Both the position numbers and the translations under genes were made by a program. Positions 1-9,200 of a DNA stretch of 64,000 nucleotides are shown piece by piece. Under the pieces are notes generated by a model, which saw only the letters and a list, made by a program, of their open reading frames with translations, did no database searches and was not told where the DNA came from. Position 1 is the stretch's first letter, and every line of letters starts with the position of its first letter. This DNA is from Celeribacter baekdonensis B30 (GTDB lineage: Bacteria > Pseudomonadota > Alphaproteobacteria > Rhodobacterales > Rhodobacteraceae): contig NZ_AMRK01000013.1 of NCBI RefSeq assembly GCF_000299875.1, positions 1 through 64,000 of the forward strand. The letters are read 5' to 3'.

Positions 1-1
1 G

Positions 2-1624
2 CGTTGGCGCGAGGCCGACGCCCATCCGGAAGACCACGCGGTGCTGATGGAATTCGCCCGCACGGCAGCGCTGTGCAACGATTCCGTCCTGCGTGTCCGC
101 GGCGAAGACTGGCATGTCGAGGGCGACCCGATGGAGGGGGCGCTGCTGGCGCTCGCGGGTAAGATCACCGGCGACGGAGCTGAGCCATTCCAGAGCTGGT
201 GCCGCGACGACGCGATCCCCTTCGACGCCGCGCATCGCTACATGGCCGTATTGCACCACAGCGAAGAGGGGGCCGCGCGGATCCACGTCAAGGGTGCGCC
301 CGAGGCGGTGCTTGCGCTCTGCCGCGACCAGCGCGCTGCCGGTGGCGGCACCGAGCCGCTCGATCCCGGCTATTGGCACGAGATGGTCGACACCCTTGCG
401 GCCGAAGGCCAGCGGGTGATTGCGGTGGCGGTGCGGATGGTGCCGGGCGGACATGCCGCGCTGAGCACCACCGACCTCGACGGCACGCTCACGCTCATTG
501 GCTTGATCGGCCTGATCGACCCGCCGCGCGCCGAGGCGATTGCGGCGGTGGCCGAATGCCGCGCCGCCGGCATCCGGGTGAAGATGATCACCGGCGACCA
601 TGCCGCGACGGCCCGCGCCATCGCCGGGATGATCGGGCTCGAAAACCACGAACGGGTCCTGACCGGCGCGGATGTCGAAGCGATGGACGATGCCGCGCTT
701 ACCGATGCCGTGGTCGAGACCGACATCTTCGCCCGCACCTCGCCCGCCCACAAGCTGCGCCTCGTCACCGCGCTTCAGTCCCATGGGCTGACCATCGCGA
801 TGACCGGCGACGGGGTGAACGACGCCCCGGCGCTGAAACGGGCCGATGCCGGCATCGCCATGGGGCTGAAGGGCTCGGAGGCGGCGAAGGAGGCGGCCGA
901 GTTCGTGCTGGCCGACGACAATTTCGCCTCGATTGCCGCCGCCGTGCGCGAGGGCCGCACCGTCTACGACAACATCAAGAAGGTGATCAGTTGGACCCTG
1001 CCCACCAATGCCGGCGAGGCGATGACCATCATTGTCGCCCTGTTCGCGGGCATGGCGCTTCCGATCACCGCCGTGCAGATCCTCTGGGTCAACCTCATCA
1101 CCGCGGTGACGCTCGGGATCGCGCTGGCCTTCGAGCCCTCGGAATCCGGCACCATGCGCCGCCCGCCGCGTCCGCGTGACGAGCCGCTTCTGACCGGCGA
1201 GCTGGTCTGGCACATCGTGCTGGTCTCGACCCTGTTCCTGACCGCGGTCTTCGGGATGTATTTCTACGCGATCGACAAGGGTTACGACCAGGCGCTGGCG
1301 CAGACCCTGGCGATGAACATGCTGGTGGTGCTGGAGATCTTCCATCTGTTCTTCATCCGCAACATCCACGGCACTTCGCTCACCTGGGCTGCGGTGCGCG
1401 GCACGCGGATCGTCTGGGCCTGCGTGGTCGCCGTTACCGCCGCGCAATTCGCCATCACCTACGTGCCACCGTTGCAGAGGGTGTTCGGCACGCAGGCCGT
1501 GACCCTTGCCGACGGCCTGCTGATCGTCGGCGTCGGCGCTGTGTTCTTCGCCCTGATCGAGACCGAAAAGCAGATGCGGTTGGCGTTTCGGGGGCCGCTG
1601 GCGGAACGCGGGAACCAGCGGTGA
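2..1624 (+). CDS. Cation-transporting P-type ATPase, C-terminal part (5' end outside window)
   Basis: The reading frame is open from base 2, so the gene starts upstream and the N-terminal region, including the phosphorylated DKTGT aspartate, is missing. What remains covers most of the nucleotide-binding domain (KGAPEAVL), the hinge (MITGDH, then GDGVNDAPALKRADAGIAMG) and the C-terminal membrane domain with several hydrophobic segments. The sequence KGSEAAKEAAEFVLADDNF and the following long membrane domain are typical of P2-type (Ca2+/Mn2+/Na+-like) pumps, not heavy-metal P1B pumps, because no CPC motif is seen. The ion cannot be assigned. The stop at 1622-1624 is followed by non-coding sequence. 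Confidence 0.9.
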   Translation, partial: RWREADAHPEDHAVLMEFARTAALCNDSVLRVRGEDWHVEGDPMEGALLALAGKITGDGAEPFQSWCRDDAIPFDAAHRYMAVLHHSEEGAARIHVKGAPEAVLALCRDQRAAGGGTEPLDPGYWHEMVDTLAAEGQRVIAVAVRMVPGGHAALSTTDLDGTLTLIGLIGLIDPPRAEAIAAVAECRAAGIRVKMITGDHAATARAIAGMIGLENHERVLTGADVEAMDDAALTDAVVETDIFARTSPAHKLRLVTALQSHGLTIAMTGDGVNDAPALKRADAGIAMGLKGSEAAKEAAEFVLADDNFASIAAAVREGRTVYDNIKKVISWTLPTNAGEAMTIIVALFAGMALPITAVQILWVNLITAVTLGIALAFEPSESGTMRRPPRPRDEPLLTGELVWHIVLVSTLFLTAVFGMYFYAIDKGYDQALAQTLAMNMLVVLEIFHLFFIRNIHGTSLTWAAVRGTRIVWACVVAVTAAQFAITYVPPLQRVFGTQAVTLADGLLIVGVGAVFFALIETEKQMRLAFRGPLAERGNQR

Positions 1625-1997
1625 AACCGGGGCGTCTTGGTGTGGGATGCCGGCCCTTGTGCAAGTCGCGTGTCCCGTCCGCGTTCCAATGTCCCGGGGA
1701 CACAAAGGAGTCCATTTGTGAAGCTCAGTGGTCTGTCGGTCCGGCTAGGCTGCCCTTTCCCAAATCTCCGATGGCGGGCGGAGCGTGCCCAGGGTTTGTG
1801 TCTCCGGCGAAACCCACCGTTCTCGTCAAGCTGCCCAAAGCCGACTTTCGCGTCGATGTGTCCAACGACAGCATAGTCCGCATTGCGTTGGTTCATGTGC
1901 CGCGAGGCGAAGGTCTGCTTCGTCAATGCTCGCAGGCACTGTAGGCTGGGAAGATGATGTCGTGGCGGCTGAAATTTCCACGCATGTGACGCAAAGT
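1625..1997. other. Non-coding stretch, no gene recognised
   Basis: About 370 bases lie between the ATPase stop and the replication-gene fragment. The open frames here have no recognisable protein. A small inverted repeat is visible at 1701-1720 (CACAAA, 8-base loop, TTTGTG), which might be a weak hairpin but has no T-run after it. I see nothing else. Confidence 0.5.
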
Positions 1998-2244
1998 TCA
2001 CCGCGAAATCTCCCCTGCCAACACCGCTCTTCCGTGCACCGCCAAAGTTGCTGAAAACCTCTGGCACCCAAACTTGCGGATCACATCGAGCACCCGCGCT
2101 TCGTAGGCAGCGTGTCCGATCAAGCGACACAAGTCGGACGCGTGGAACTGGCGGTTCGAAGTTGGTGCGGCTTGCATCTGTCTCAGCAATTCGCGCTCTT
2201 TGGGGTCCGTTATTGGTCTCGCGGGCGGCTTGACCGCGGGACGA
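1998..2244 (-). pseudogene. 3' fragment of plasmid replication/DNA-binding gene (direct repeat of 62896-63144)
   Basis: This reverse-strand fragment encodes the last ~80 residues of the protein encoded intact at 62896-63738. The tail runs from LLRQMQAAPTSNRQFHASDL to AVLAGEISR and a stop. Homology to the intact copy ends abruptly at about 2244, where a truncated Tn3 transposase begins on the other strand, so neither gene has its 5' part. The two copies are nearly identical over 2111-2244 but carry about ten differences over 2003-2110. It is a non-functional scar marking a recombination junction. Confidence 0.85.
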
Positions 2245-5032
2245 TCTGGAGATCATCCATGCCCGCCGCCGTCCGCACAATCGCTTCGGCTTTGCCCTGC
2301 AACTCTGCGCGCTGCGGTATCCCGGGCGGCTGCTGGTGCCGGGCGAGGTCATTCCACTGGCAGTCACGCGCTTTCTGGCAGCGCAGCTTGGGATAAGGCC
2401 TGATGACCTGGCCGGATATGCCGCGCGCGAGGAGACCCGGCATGAGCACCTGGCCACCTTGCGCGAAATCTATGGTTACAAGATGTTCGCGGGCCGTGGG
2501 GCGCGCGATCTGAAAATCTGGCTTGAAGGTGCGGCCGAAACCGCCCGGTCGAACGAGGATCTGGCACGGCGCTTCGTCGAGCAATGCCGGGCGGCCCAGA
2601 CCGTCCTGCCCGGAATCACGGTCATCGAGCGGCTTTGCGCGGATGCGCTCGTCGCGGCTGAACGGCGGGTCGACGCCCGGATCGCCAGTCGGCTGGACGA
2701 TGACATGCGAACGCAGCTCGATGCCCTTCTGACCGAAGATGCGGGCGGCTCGGTTACGCGGTTCGTCTGGCTGCGTCAGTTCGAGATCGGGCGGAACTCG
2801 GCTGATATGAACCGCCTGCTGGACCGCCTGGAATACTTGCAGGCTTTGGAATTGGACCGGGGCACTCTGGCGAATGTACCGCCGCACCGGGTTGCCCGCC
2901 TTCGCCGGCAGGGCGAGCGATACTTCGCGGGCGATCTGCGGGATATCTCGGGTGACCGCCGTCTCGCCATTCTTGCGGTCTGTGCTCTGGAATGGCGCAG
3001 CGCCATTGCCGACGCCGTGGTCGAGACCCACGATCGGATCGTCGGCAAGACCTGGCGCGAGGCGAAATCGCGATGTGACGCCCGGATGGACGATGCCAAA
3101 TCGGCGCTGAAGGACACCCTGCAATCCTTCGCCACCCTCGGTTCCGCCCTCCTGGAAGCGCATGAGGACCGGGCCTCCCTCGAAGAGGCCGTCGGCAATG
3201 CCGGAGATTGGCTATCGCTCAAGGGGCTTGTCGCCACGGCGACCCAGCTCACAGACACCCTGGCCGCCGATCCGCTGGCGCATGTCGGTCACGGTTATCA
3301 TCGGTTCCGGCGCTACGCGCCGCGCATGTTGCGGGCGCTCGACATTTGCGCCGCGCCCGTGGCGGAACCGCTGCTGGCGGCGAGCGCGATCATCGCGGGC
3401 ACGGAGACGGCGACGGTCCTGCCACTGACATTCCTTCGTCGAGGCTCGAAATGGTTGCGGCATCTGAACGCGGATGCTGACGAGGCAAGCAGACTCTGGG
3501 AGGTCGCGGTCCTGTTCCATCTGCGCGAAGCCTTCCGTTCTGGCGATATCTGGCTCGGGCATTCGCGCAGATTTGGCGATCTGAAGGAAGCGCTGGTCCC
3601 GGTCGAGGTCGCACGCGACACGCCAAGGCTGGCCATGCCCTTCGAACCTGAGGCCTGGCTGGCGGATCGTAAGCTGCGCATGTCCGATGCCATATGCCGA
3701 CTGGCGCGCGCGGCAAAGGCCGGGGCGATCCCCGGCGGCTCCATCGAGGACGGCACCTTGAAAATCGACCGGCTGACCGCGGCGGTTCCCGAGGAAGCCG
3801 ACGCCCTGGTGCTCGATCTCTATGGCCGCCTGCCGGAAGTCAGGGTCACGGATCTTCTGCTGGAGGTGGACGATGAGATCGGGTTTACCGAGGCCTTCAC
3901 GCACTTGCGCACCGGCGCGCCCTGCAAGGACAGGATCGGCCTGTTGAATGTGCTGCTTGCCGAGGGATTGAATCTCGGCCTCAGCAAGATGGCCGGGGCC
4001 ACGAACACGCACGACTTTTTCCAGCTTTCCCGCCTGTCACGCTGGCATGTCGAGAGCGAGGCGATGGCGCGCGCCCTGGCCATGGTGATCGAAGGACAGT
4101 CGGCGTTGCCGATGGCACGCTTCTGGGGCGCCGGGCAGACCGCGTCGAGCGACGGCCAGTTCTTCTCGACGACACGTCAGGGCGAGGCGATGAACCTGAT
4201 CAACGCCAAGTACGGCCATGAACCCGGGCTGAAAGCCTACACCCACGTCTCCGACCAGTTCGGACCCTTCGCCACACAGACCATTCCGGCTACCGTGAAC
4301 GAAGCGCCCTACATCCTTGACGGCCTGCTGATGACCCGCGCCGGCCAGAAGATCCGCGAGCAGTATGCCGATACCGGCGGCTTCACGGACCACGTCTTCG
4401 CTGTCACCGCCCTGCTCGGATTCCAGTTCATCCCCCGCATCCGCGACCTGCCATCCAAGCGCCTCTACCTCTTCGATCCGGCCGCTTGCCCGAAAGAGCT
4501 GAAGGGGCTGATCGGCGGCAAGATCAGAGACCGTCTCATCGCCGCGAACTGGCCGGATATCCTGCGCAGCGTGGCAACCATGGCGTCAGGGGCCATGCCG
4601 CCGAGCCAACTCCTGCGGAAGTTTGCCTCCTATCCCAGACAGCACGAGCTGGCGGTCACCTTGCGAGAAATCGGACGGGTCGAACGGACGCTCTTCATCA
4701 TCGATTGGCTGCTCGATGCCGACATGCAGCGCCGCGCACAGATCGGGCTCAACAAAGGTGAGGCCCATCATGCCCTGAAGAACGCCCTTCGCATCGGCCG
4801 CCAGGGCGAAATCCGCGATCGCACCTCCGAAGGCCAGCACTTCCGCATGGCCGGGCTGAACCTCCTCGCCGCAATCGTCATCTACTGGAATACCAAGCAT
4901 CTCGGCCAGGCCGTCGCCAGCCGCCGACGCGAAGGCCTGGACTGCTCGCCCAACCTCCTGGCGCACATCTCGCCCCTCGGATGGGCCCATCTCCTGCTCA
5001 CGGGGGAGTACAGGTGGCCGAAAAAAGCTTAG
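2245..5032 (+). pseudogene. tnpA: Tn3-family transposase, N-terminus truncated
   Basis: The protein has the Tn3-family (DDE_Tnp_Tn3) layout: an N-terminal DUF4158-like part (HARRRPHNRFGFALQLCALR, then the conserved RHEHL), a long middle region, and the catalytic C-terminus with SSDGQFF, NAKYG, DTGGFTDHVFA and LNKGEAHHALKNAL. The recognisable frame begins within the junction at about 2245, so roughly the first 35-45 residues of a ~985-residue transposase are missing. The longest ATG-initiated product would start at 2336 (898 residues). The TAG stop at 5030-5032 lies inside the terminal inverted repeat. No resolvase gene or left inverted repeat is present, so the element cannot move by itself. 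Confidence 0.85.
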
Positions 5033-5065
5033 CGTAGGATTCTGCCCCCTCCGGCATCAGACCCC
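5028..5065 (-). repeat. 38-bp Tn3-family terminal inverted repeat (right end of truncated Tn3)
   Basis: Read on the minus strand this is 38 bases, beginning GGGGTCTGATGCC and ending TACGCTAAG, the standard shape of Tn3-family ends. It marks where the Tn3 element entered tniQ: the tniQ frame runs into it and stops after reading I-G-V-stop. The expected 5-base duplicate at the other end cannot be checked because the left end is lost. Confidence 0.8.
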
Positions 5066-5326
5066 TATGTGGGTATGCTCCCCCAAAAGCCGCAGGATGC
5101 GATCGGGCAACGCCCGATCAAGCCGTGCCGACCAGTTCTGACCTGGCGCTCCGAGAAGCGCACCAAAATAGTGCGGAGGTATGCCGTTTGCGTAAGCGAG
5201 GCGGTGCAGCCAGCTCGACAGAAGTTCACCTGGTGCGGGCATAATGCTCATGGGCCAACGGTTTCCCGCCGCGCCTTCATACCGCTCTGCAGGCGTCACG
5301 GAGATCCCGGTCGGCCCAAACCTCAT
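5066..5326 (-). pseudogene. tniQ: tniQ N-terminal fragment, interrupted by Tn3
   Basis: The fragment encodes about 87 residues resembling the start of TniQ, with the conserved segment PAPGELLSSWLHRLAYANGI. TniQ is the target-selection partner of the TniA/TniB (TnsB/TnsC-like) transposition machinery. The start codon overlaps the tniB stop (5323-5326), the usual tniA-tniB-tniQ coupling. The frame is cut at 5066 by the Tn3 inverted repeat, so the zinc-finger and C-terminal parts are absent and the gene is dead. Confidence 0.75.
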
Positions 5327-6189
5327 GTCATCTCGTGACGCAAAGCGGAATTGCGGCGCCTCGAGAGAGGCACATAGCCAAGGTCCGACAGGGTTGCGCC
5401 CGTGATCCGGTCCTCACCGCGCGAGATTGCCGCAACTGCCGCCCTGGTGACTATCTCGATAACCTCGCCGATCAGCCCCTCTGACAGATCGTGGATGATC
5501 TTTGCCAAGGGTTCGCGCGACAGATCGGAGGCATTGGCTAGCGGCAGACTTACCTCAAGGCTGTCCAGAAGTGTCGCGAAATCCTCGTCATACGCCCAGC
5601 GTGGAATGGGGATCGTATCGAAGCGTGAGCCCATTTCGTCCGTGTCATGCACCGCATCGTAGATCGCGATTTCGCCGACAAGGACGGGTGAGATGTCATG
5701 CACTCGTGCGATCCGCCGCAAGAACGAGAAGATGGCCTTCACATCCTCGCGCCGCCCGCGCAACGCGCTGTGGAACTCGTCGAAGATCAAAAGGCGCGGC
5801 TTCAGGCGCTCCAGAAGATGATCGACCTGATCGCCGGCGCGGGCCAGGCTGCGCCAGCCAGCGGCTTGTGGCGCGCGCAATCCGGACAGGATGCTGGCAT
5901 AGAAATGCGACAGCCCTGCACCTTCCCGGGTCTGAATCACCCACACCTTTTGCTGCTCGGCAACACGCAGATGTTCGACGGCGAAGCGTTCGGCGATCAT
6001 GGTCTTGCCGTTATGGTAGGGACCGGCAAGCAGCAAACCGCGTGGGCGCAGGGATGGCGGTCGCTCAAGCAGCAGTCGCATCGCGTCATGCGCCGCGCCG
6101 GCCGCCGGATGGCTGATCCAGCGCGGCGCGCGCACATGGGCGATCCGCACTGCGTCATCGGCCTGCAAGAGTGGGACGGTGGCGGACAT
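5323..6189 (-). CDS. tniB: TniB-like AAA+ ATPase of transposition
   Basis: TniB/TnsC-type ATPases form filaments on target DNA and activate the TniA transposase. The protein has a Walker A motif (AGPYHNGKTMIAERF), a Walker B motif (RLLIFDEFHSAL) and a sensor-1 region (SPVLVGEIAIYD). I place the start at the ATG at 6187-6189 (MSATVPLLQADDAV), 17 bases after the tniA stop; a longer frame upstream would overlap tniA and has no family resemblance. The gene is intact but both partners are broken, so it is probably a relic. Confidence 0.8.
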   Translation of the reverse strand: MSATVPLLQADDAVRIAHVRAPRWISHPAAGAAHDAMRLLLERPPSLRPRGLLLAGPYHNGKTMIAERFAVEHLRVAEQQKVWVIQTREGAGLSHFYASILSGLRAPQAAGWRSLARAGDQVDHLLERLKPRLLIFDEFHSALRGRREDVKAIFSFLRRIARVHDISPVLVGEIAIYDAVHDTDEMGSRFDTIPIPRWAYDEDFATLLDSLEVSLPLANASDLSREPLAKIIHDLSEGLIGEVIEIVTRAAVAAISRGEDRITGATLSDLGYVPLSRRRNSALRHEMT

Positions 6190-6205
6190 GAGGTGGTCCG
6201 GCACC

Positions 6206-7612
6206 TTACCAATCCTCGATTGGGAAGACCCGCCGCGGACGATCCGGGTCGAGCTTTGCCTGGGCCGAGGCGGAAGGCGTAGCGAAGTCGGCATAAGGCT
6301 TCTTTGCCTCGGTGGCATGCCGGGCGCGGGTCATCTCCTTCAAACGGCTTTTGGGGGTTTTGGCGGCGGCAACAGTTGCGGCGATTTCGCGTCGGATCGC
6401 TGATGCCTCCTGCACAGGGCGCCGCTGGATTTCACGCCGCTGCTGTCGATCCGCCTGGTGCTGCCAAAGCGTGATCGGCTCGGCCAGTCCGTCCCGTCGC
6501 CTGACCGGCCGCCAGGCCTGCGTATCCGGATCCTTGACGTAGACATGGCTGATGTCGCGAGGATCATAGCACAGATCGAGCGGGGCCAGCCGGTCACGAC
6601 GCGCAACCAGCGGGCCAAGCCAGGGCTCGAAATAGTCGATGGCGAAGAGACTGAAGCCCTGAGGTGAAATCTTCCGCGTCTTGCGTGGCAGGAAATTCAG
6701 CAGCACATCGACAGGTGCATCGATCGGCCGGTCTTTCGGCTGGAACCGATCTTCCCACTCTTTCGCCGGAACGGTCAGCTTGCGCGCATTCTGGCTCAGG
6801 TTGTGGTCGATGATCGCGAGCGCGATGCAGCGTTCGAGATCCGCGAAGCTGAGCCGTGCCCGCGCTTCCGAGGCATAGTCGCCCCGATCCGCGATGGAAC
6901 GCCCCGTCTTGCCCGGCAAGGCGCGTAGCGCGGTGTTCACTTTCCCCAGCAGGCGTTCGACGACTCCGCCCCGATGCACGGTGCCCTTGTTCCGCATGCG
7001 AATGGAAATACCATAGTCCGCGCATCCTCTGCTGAAGGTGCTGCTTTGGAATTCCTTGGCGGAATCGACGACGATCTGCTTTGGGCGACCGTGCATCGGC
7101 CAAGCATGATCGATACTGCGTTCTGCCAGCCAGTCAATCTTGCAGCACATCGCGTGCGCCAGACAAAGTGCCACAGACAGTCGCGACGGCCGCTCGAGGG
7201 TCAGGCAGAAGCCGATGATCGCGCTCGTGGCCACATCTGCAGCGATGGTCAGATAGGGACGACCAACGAAAACACCGTAGTCATCAATCACCTCGACAAA
7301 TTGGATGTCTGCCGGCGTGTGATCGATCTGGACAACGTCGAGCGCGTGGTTAGCCCGGATGTAGCCCGGTCGCGGCTTCAGCCGGTGCAGGTGTTTACCA
7401 TTTGACAGGCGGCGGCGGGCAATTTCTTCCGGGGCAAACAGGATGGGAATGCGCCGGGCGACAGTGACATAGGCGGGTGGAGTGTGCCCTTCCTCTGCGC
7501 AGCGGGCGCGGATCTCTTCGACGATCGGTGCAAGGTCCGGCTGCTCAGGGCGCAACCACATCTCCTGCAGGGTCACCGCGATGATGTTCTCGACTGCGGG
7601 GTTGATCCTCGG
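6206..7612 (-). pseudogene. tniA: TniA-like DDE transposase, N-terminus lost to an IS110 junction
   Basis: The remaining part has the Mu/TnsB-like integrase core: first aspartate in VVQIDHTPAD, second in IVVDSAKEFQ, and glutamate in GGVVERLLGK, followed by the mini-Mu C-terminal domain (DPRDISHVYVKD). In-frame sequence extends upstream of the GTG at 7576 to about 7612 (INPAVENIIAV), after which it meets an IS110 gene fragment. The N-terminal helix-turn-helix DNA-binding region, about 90 residues by comparison with the intact copy at 35461, is therefore missing. The protein resembles that copy only distantly, so this is a separate element lineage. Confidence 0.8.
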
Positions 7613-7806
7613 TTTAGCAGTCGCACGATGGCTTTTGTGTTGACCGTCGCTTCCAGAACGATCTCGTCCTCCACATTTAGCCGCTTTGCAAATTTCAGGA
7701 TATGCTCGCGCTCAAGCTCCAGGCGACCGGCATCCCTGATCTTGCCGTTCTCCAGGATCGCCACTTGTGCGAAGGTACGATGCACATCGAGGGCAATGAT
7801 CTTCAT
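7612..7806 (-). pseudogene. IS110-family recombinase, N-terminal fragment
   Basis: The 5' end of an IS110 (DEDD-type) recombinase is present: MKIIALDVHRTFAQVAILEN carries the first catalytic aspartate in the ALDVH motif, and EIVLEATVNT carries the glutamate region. The frame is cut after about 64 residues where tniA sequence begins, so the catalytic core and the C-terminal serine domain are gone. The upstream region (7807 onward) looks like the element's left end. Confidence 0.75.
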
Positions 7807-7985
7807 GATTGGCTCCTTTCAATGTTCAAAAACAAGGGAGCCAGCGGGCCACACGACAACTACGGATCCGCGCTCGCAGCGCAACCGGGCAAGTCGAAGG
7901 GGCGGCCAGATAACAACTCGAGCTCTCAGCTCATGAGATACTTCGGCCTGCCCGCCATTCGTGCTCCCAACACCCCAATCCCGGT
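7807..7985 (-). ncRNA. Possible IS110 left-end non-coding RNA (bridge RNA) region
   Basis: In some IS110-family elements a structured bridge RNA is encoded in the non-coding end next to the recombinase gene. This stretch lies directly upstream of the truncated recombinase, has no credible protein, and contains several inverted repeats: GGCTCC/GGAGCC at 7811-7842, GCGCT-cgc-AGCGC at 7870-7882 and GAGCT-ctc-AGCTC at 7920-7932. The assignment rests on position and hairpins alone. The far boundary is a guess. Confidence 0.3.
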
Positions 7986-8031
7986 GGGTCAATTCTAACC
8001 CACATCGAGGTATTATAAACCTCCGATTGGG

Positions 8032-8288
8032 GTGCCGAGATCATTCATGCCGGATAACAACATCGTTGAGCAGGATCACCGAGGCGTAAAACGGCGGATC
8101 AGGCCGATGTTGGGCTTCAAGTCATTCAGATCAGCAACTGCAACTTTGGACGGTATAGAAACGGCACACATGATCAGGAAAGGAGAGTTGGGAAGTGGTT
8201 GCCCCTTCGAGATCTATGCCAGTCTTGCCGCGTGACGCGCAACCGAGGAAGCGTCTTTCTTGGCCACACTGAACTTTGCGACGGAACC
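8032..8288 (+). pseudogene. IS6-family transposase C-terminal fragment with right end
   Basis: The frame DNNIVEQDHRGVKRRIRPMLGFKSFRSATATLDGIETAHMIRKG matches the last ~60 residues of IS6-family DDE transposases (conserved NNxVEQDHRxxKRR and GFKSF), including the catalytic glutamate. The N-terminal three-quarters are absent. After the stop, 8272-8288 reads on the minus strand as GGTTCCGTCGCAAAGTT, close to the short terminal repeat of IS6 elements, so the right end survives. Confidence 0.75.
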
Positions 8289-8333
8289 CCCTCTGTGACT
8301 AGCGCGTCGATCCAATCTATCCGGGTAGGGTCG

Positions 8334-9200
8334 TCAGTCGGACTCAAGTAGAAACTTGAAAAGCCGGGCCGCTGGGCCGGTCTCGGCGCTTGATGTGATT
8401 TGCGCGATGAAAAACTGCTTTCTCAAAGGCATTCCTTCGAGCCTTGCTCGTGCCAGCGAGCCCGAAGCAATTTCGCCTCGCACCGCCGTCTCCAGCACGA
8501 TGGACGCGCCCAGACCGGCGGCCACGCTGCGCTTAACTGCCTCGGTCGAGCCCACATTGCCGATGGTGTCGACATCTTCTGCTTGGGGCCCTAGTGCTTC
8601 TGTCAGAAGGGTGCCGGTCCCGCTGCCGCGCTCGCCGCCCAGCATCTTGAGCGTCTTGAGTTCGGCAAAGCTGATCTCTTCGCGCGTGGCAAGTGGATGA
8701 TCGCTTGGCAGGATGACGATCATTTCATCGCTGAGCCAAGGAGCCACCGTTACGGCGGGGTGGGAAATTGGCCACTCCATCGCGGCGATGTCGATCTCTT
8801 CGGCCAGCAACATCTGCGCAACGCGAGGGTTTGGGGCTGAGATGACCTCCCATCGCATCTGCGATGATGTCTGTTTGAGAAAGGATGCCAGCGCATCCGG
8901 CATGAAGTATGATGCGATGTTGCCGCTGCACCCGATCTTGAGCGACTCGGATAAAACGGCGGCCTGTGCCCTTTGAGTGGATGTAAGAATCTGCTGTGCA
9001 TGTGGCAGGAGTCGCAGCCCGGCGTCGGTCAGGCGGCTGCCGCTATGGCTGCGCTGGATCAAGGGCGCGCCTAAGTCCTCCTCCAATTTCTTGATATGTT
9101 GCGACAGGGTAGGCTGCGCGATGCCGATCCGGACGGCGGCAGTCTGGAAGCTGCCGAGTTCGGCCAGCGCGACGAAGCTTTTGAGAACAGTCGGGTTCAC
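8334..9200 (-). CDS. ptxE: LysR-family regulator of phosphite oxidation
   Basis: This 288-residue LysR-type regulator has the N-terminal winged helix-turn-helix (residues ~3-60, SFQTAAVRIGIAQPTLSQHIKKLEEDLG) and a periplasmic-binding-like effector domain. In the Pseudomonas stutzeri ptxABCDE cluster the LysR gene ptxE lies next to ptxD, and that arrangement is reproduced here: the start overlaps the ptxD stop by 4 bases (ATGA), so the two are co-transcribed. Its likely targets are the dyads in the ptxD/ptxA intergenic region. The name is by context; the effector is not known from sequence. Confidence 0.8.
   Translation of the reverse strand: MNPTVLKSFVALAELGSFQTAAVRIGIAQPTLSQHIKKLEEDLGAPLIQRSHSGSRLTDAGLRLLPHAQQILTSTQRAQAAVLSESLKIGCSGNIASYFMPDALASFLKQTSSQMRWEVISAPNPRVAQMLLAEEIDIAAMEWPISHPAVTVAPWLSDEMIVILPSDHPLATREEISFAELKTLKMLGGERGSGTGTLLTEALGPQAEDVDTIGNVGSTEAVKRSVAAGLGASIVLETAVRGEIASGSLARARLEGMPLRKQFFIAQITSSAETGPAARLFKFLLESD

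Noticed and set aside
1701-1720. Hairpin as terminator of the P-type ATPase gene
   Set aside because: The stem is only 6 bp and AT-rich, with an 8-base loop and no following T-run.
2210-3163. Long reverse-strand open frame inside the Tn3 transposase
   Set aside because: It lies opposite a strongly conserved transposase frame, has no family resemblance, and is the expected shadow in GC-rich DNA.
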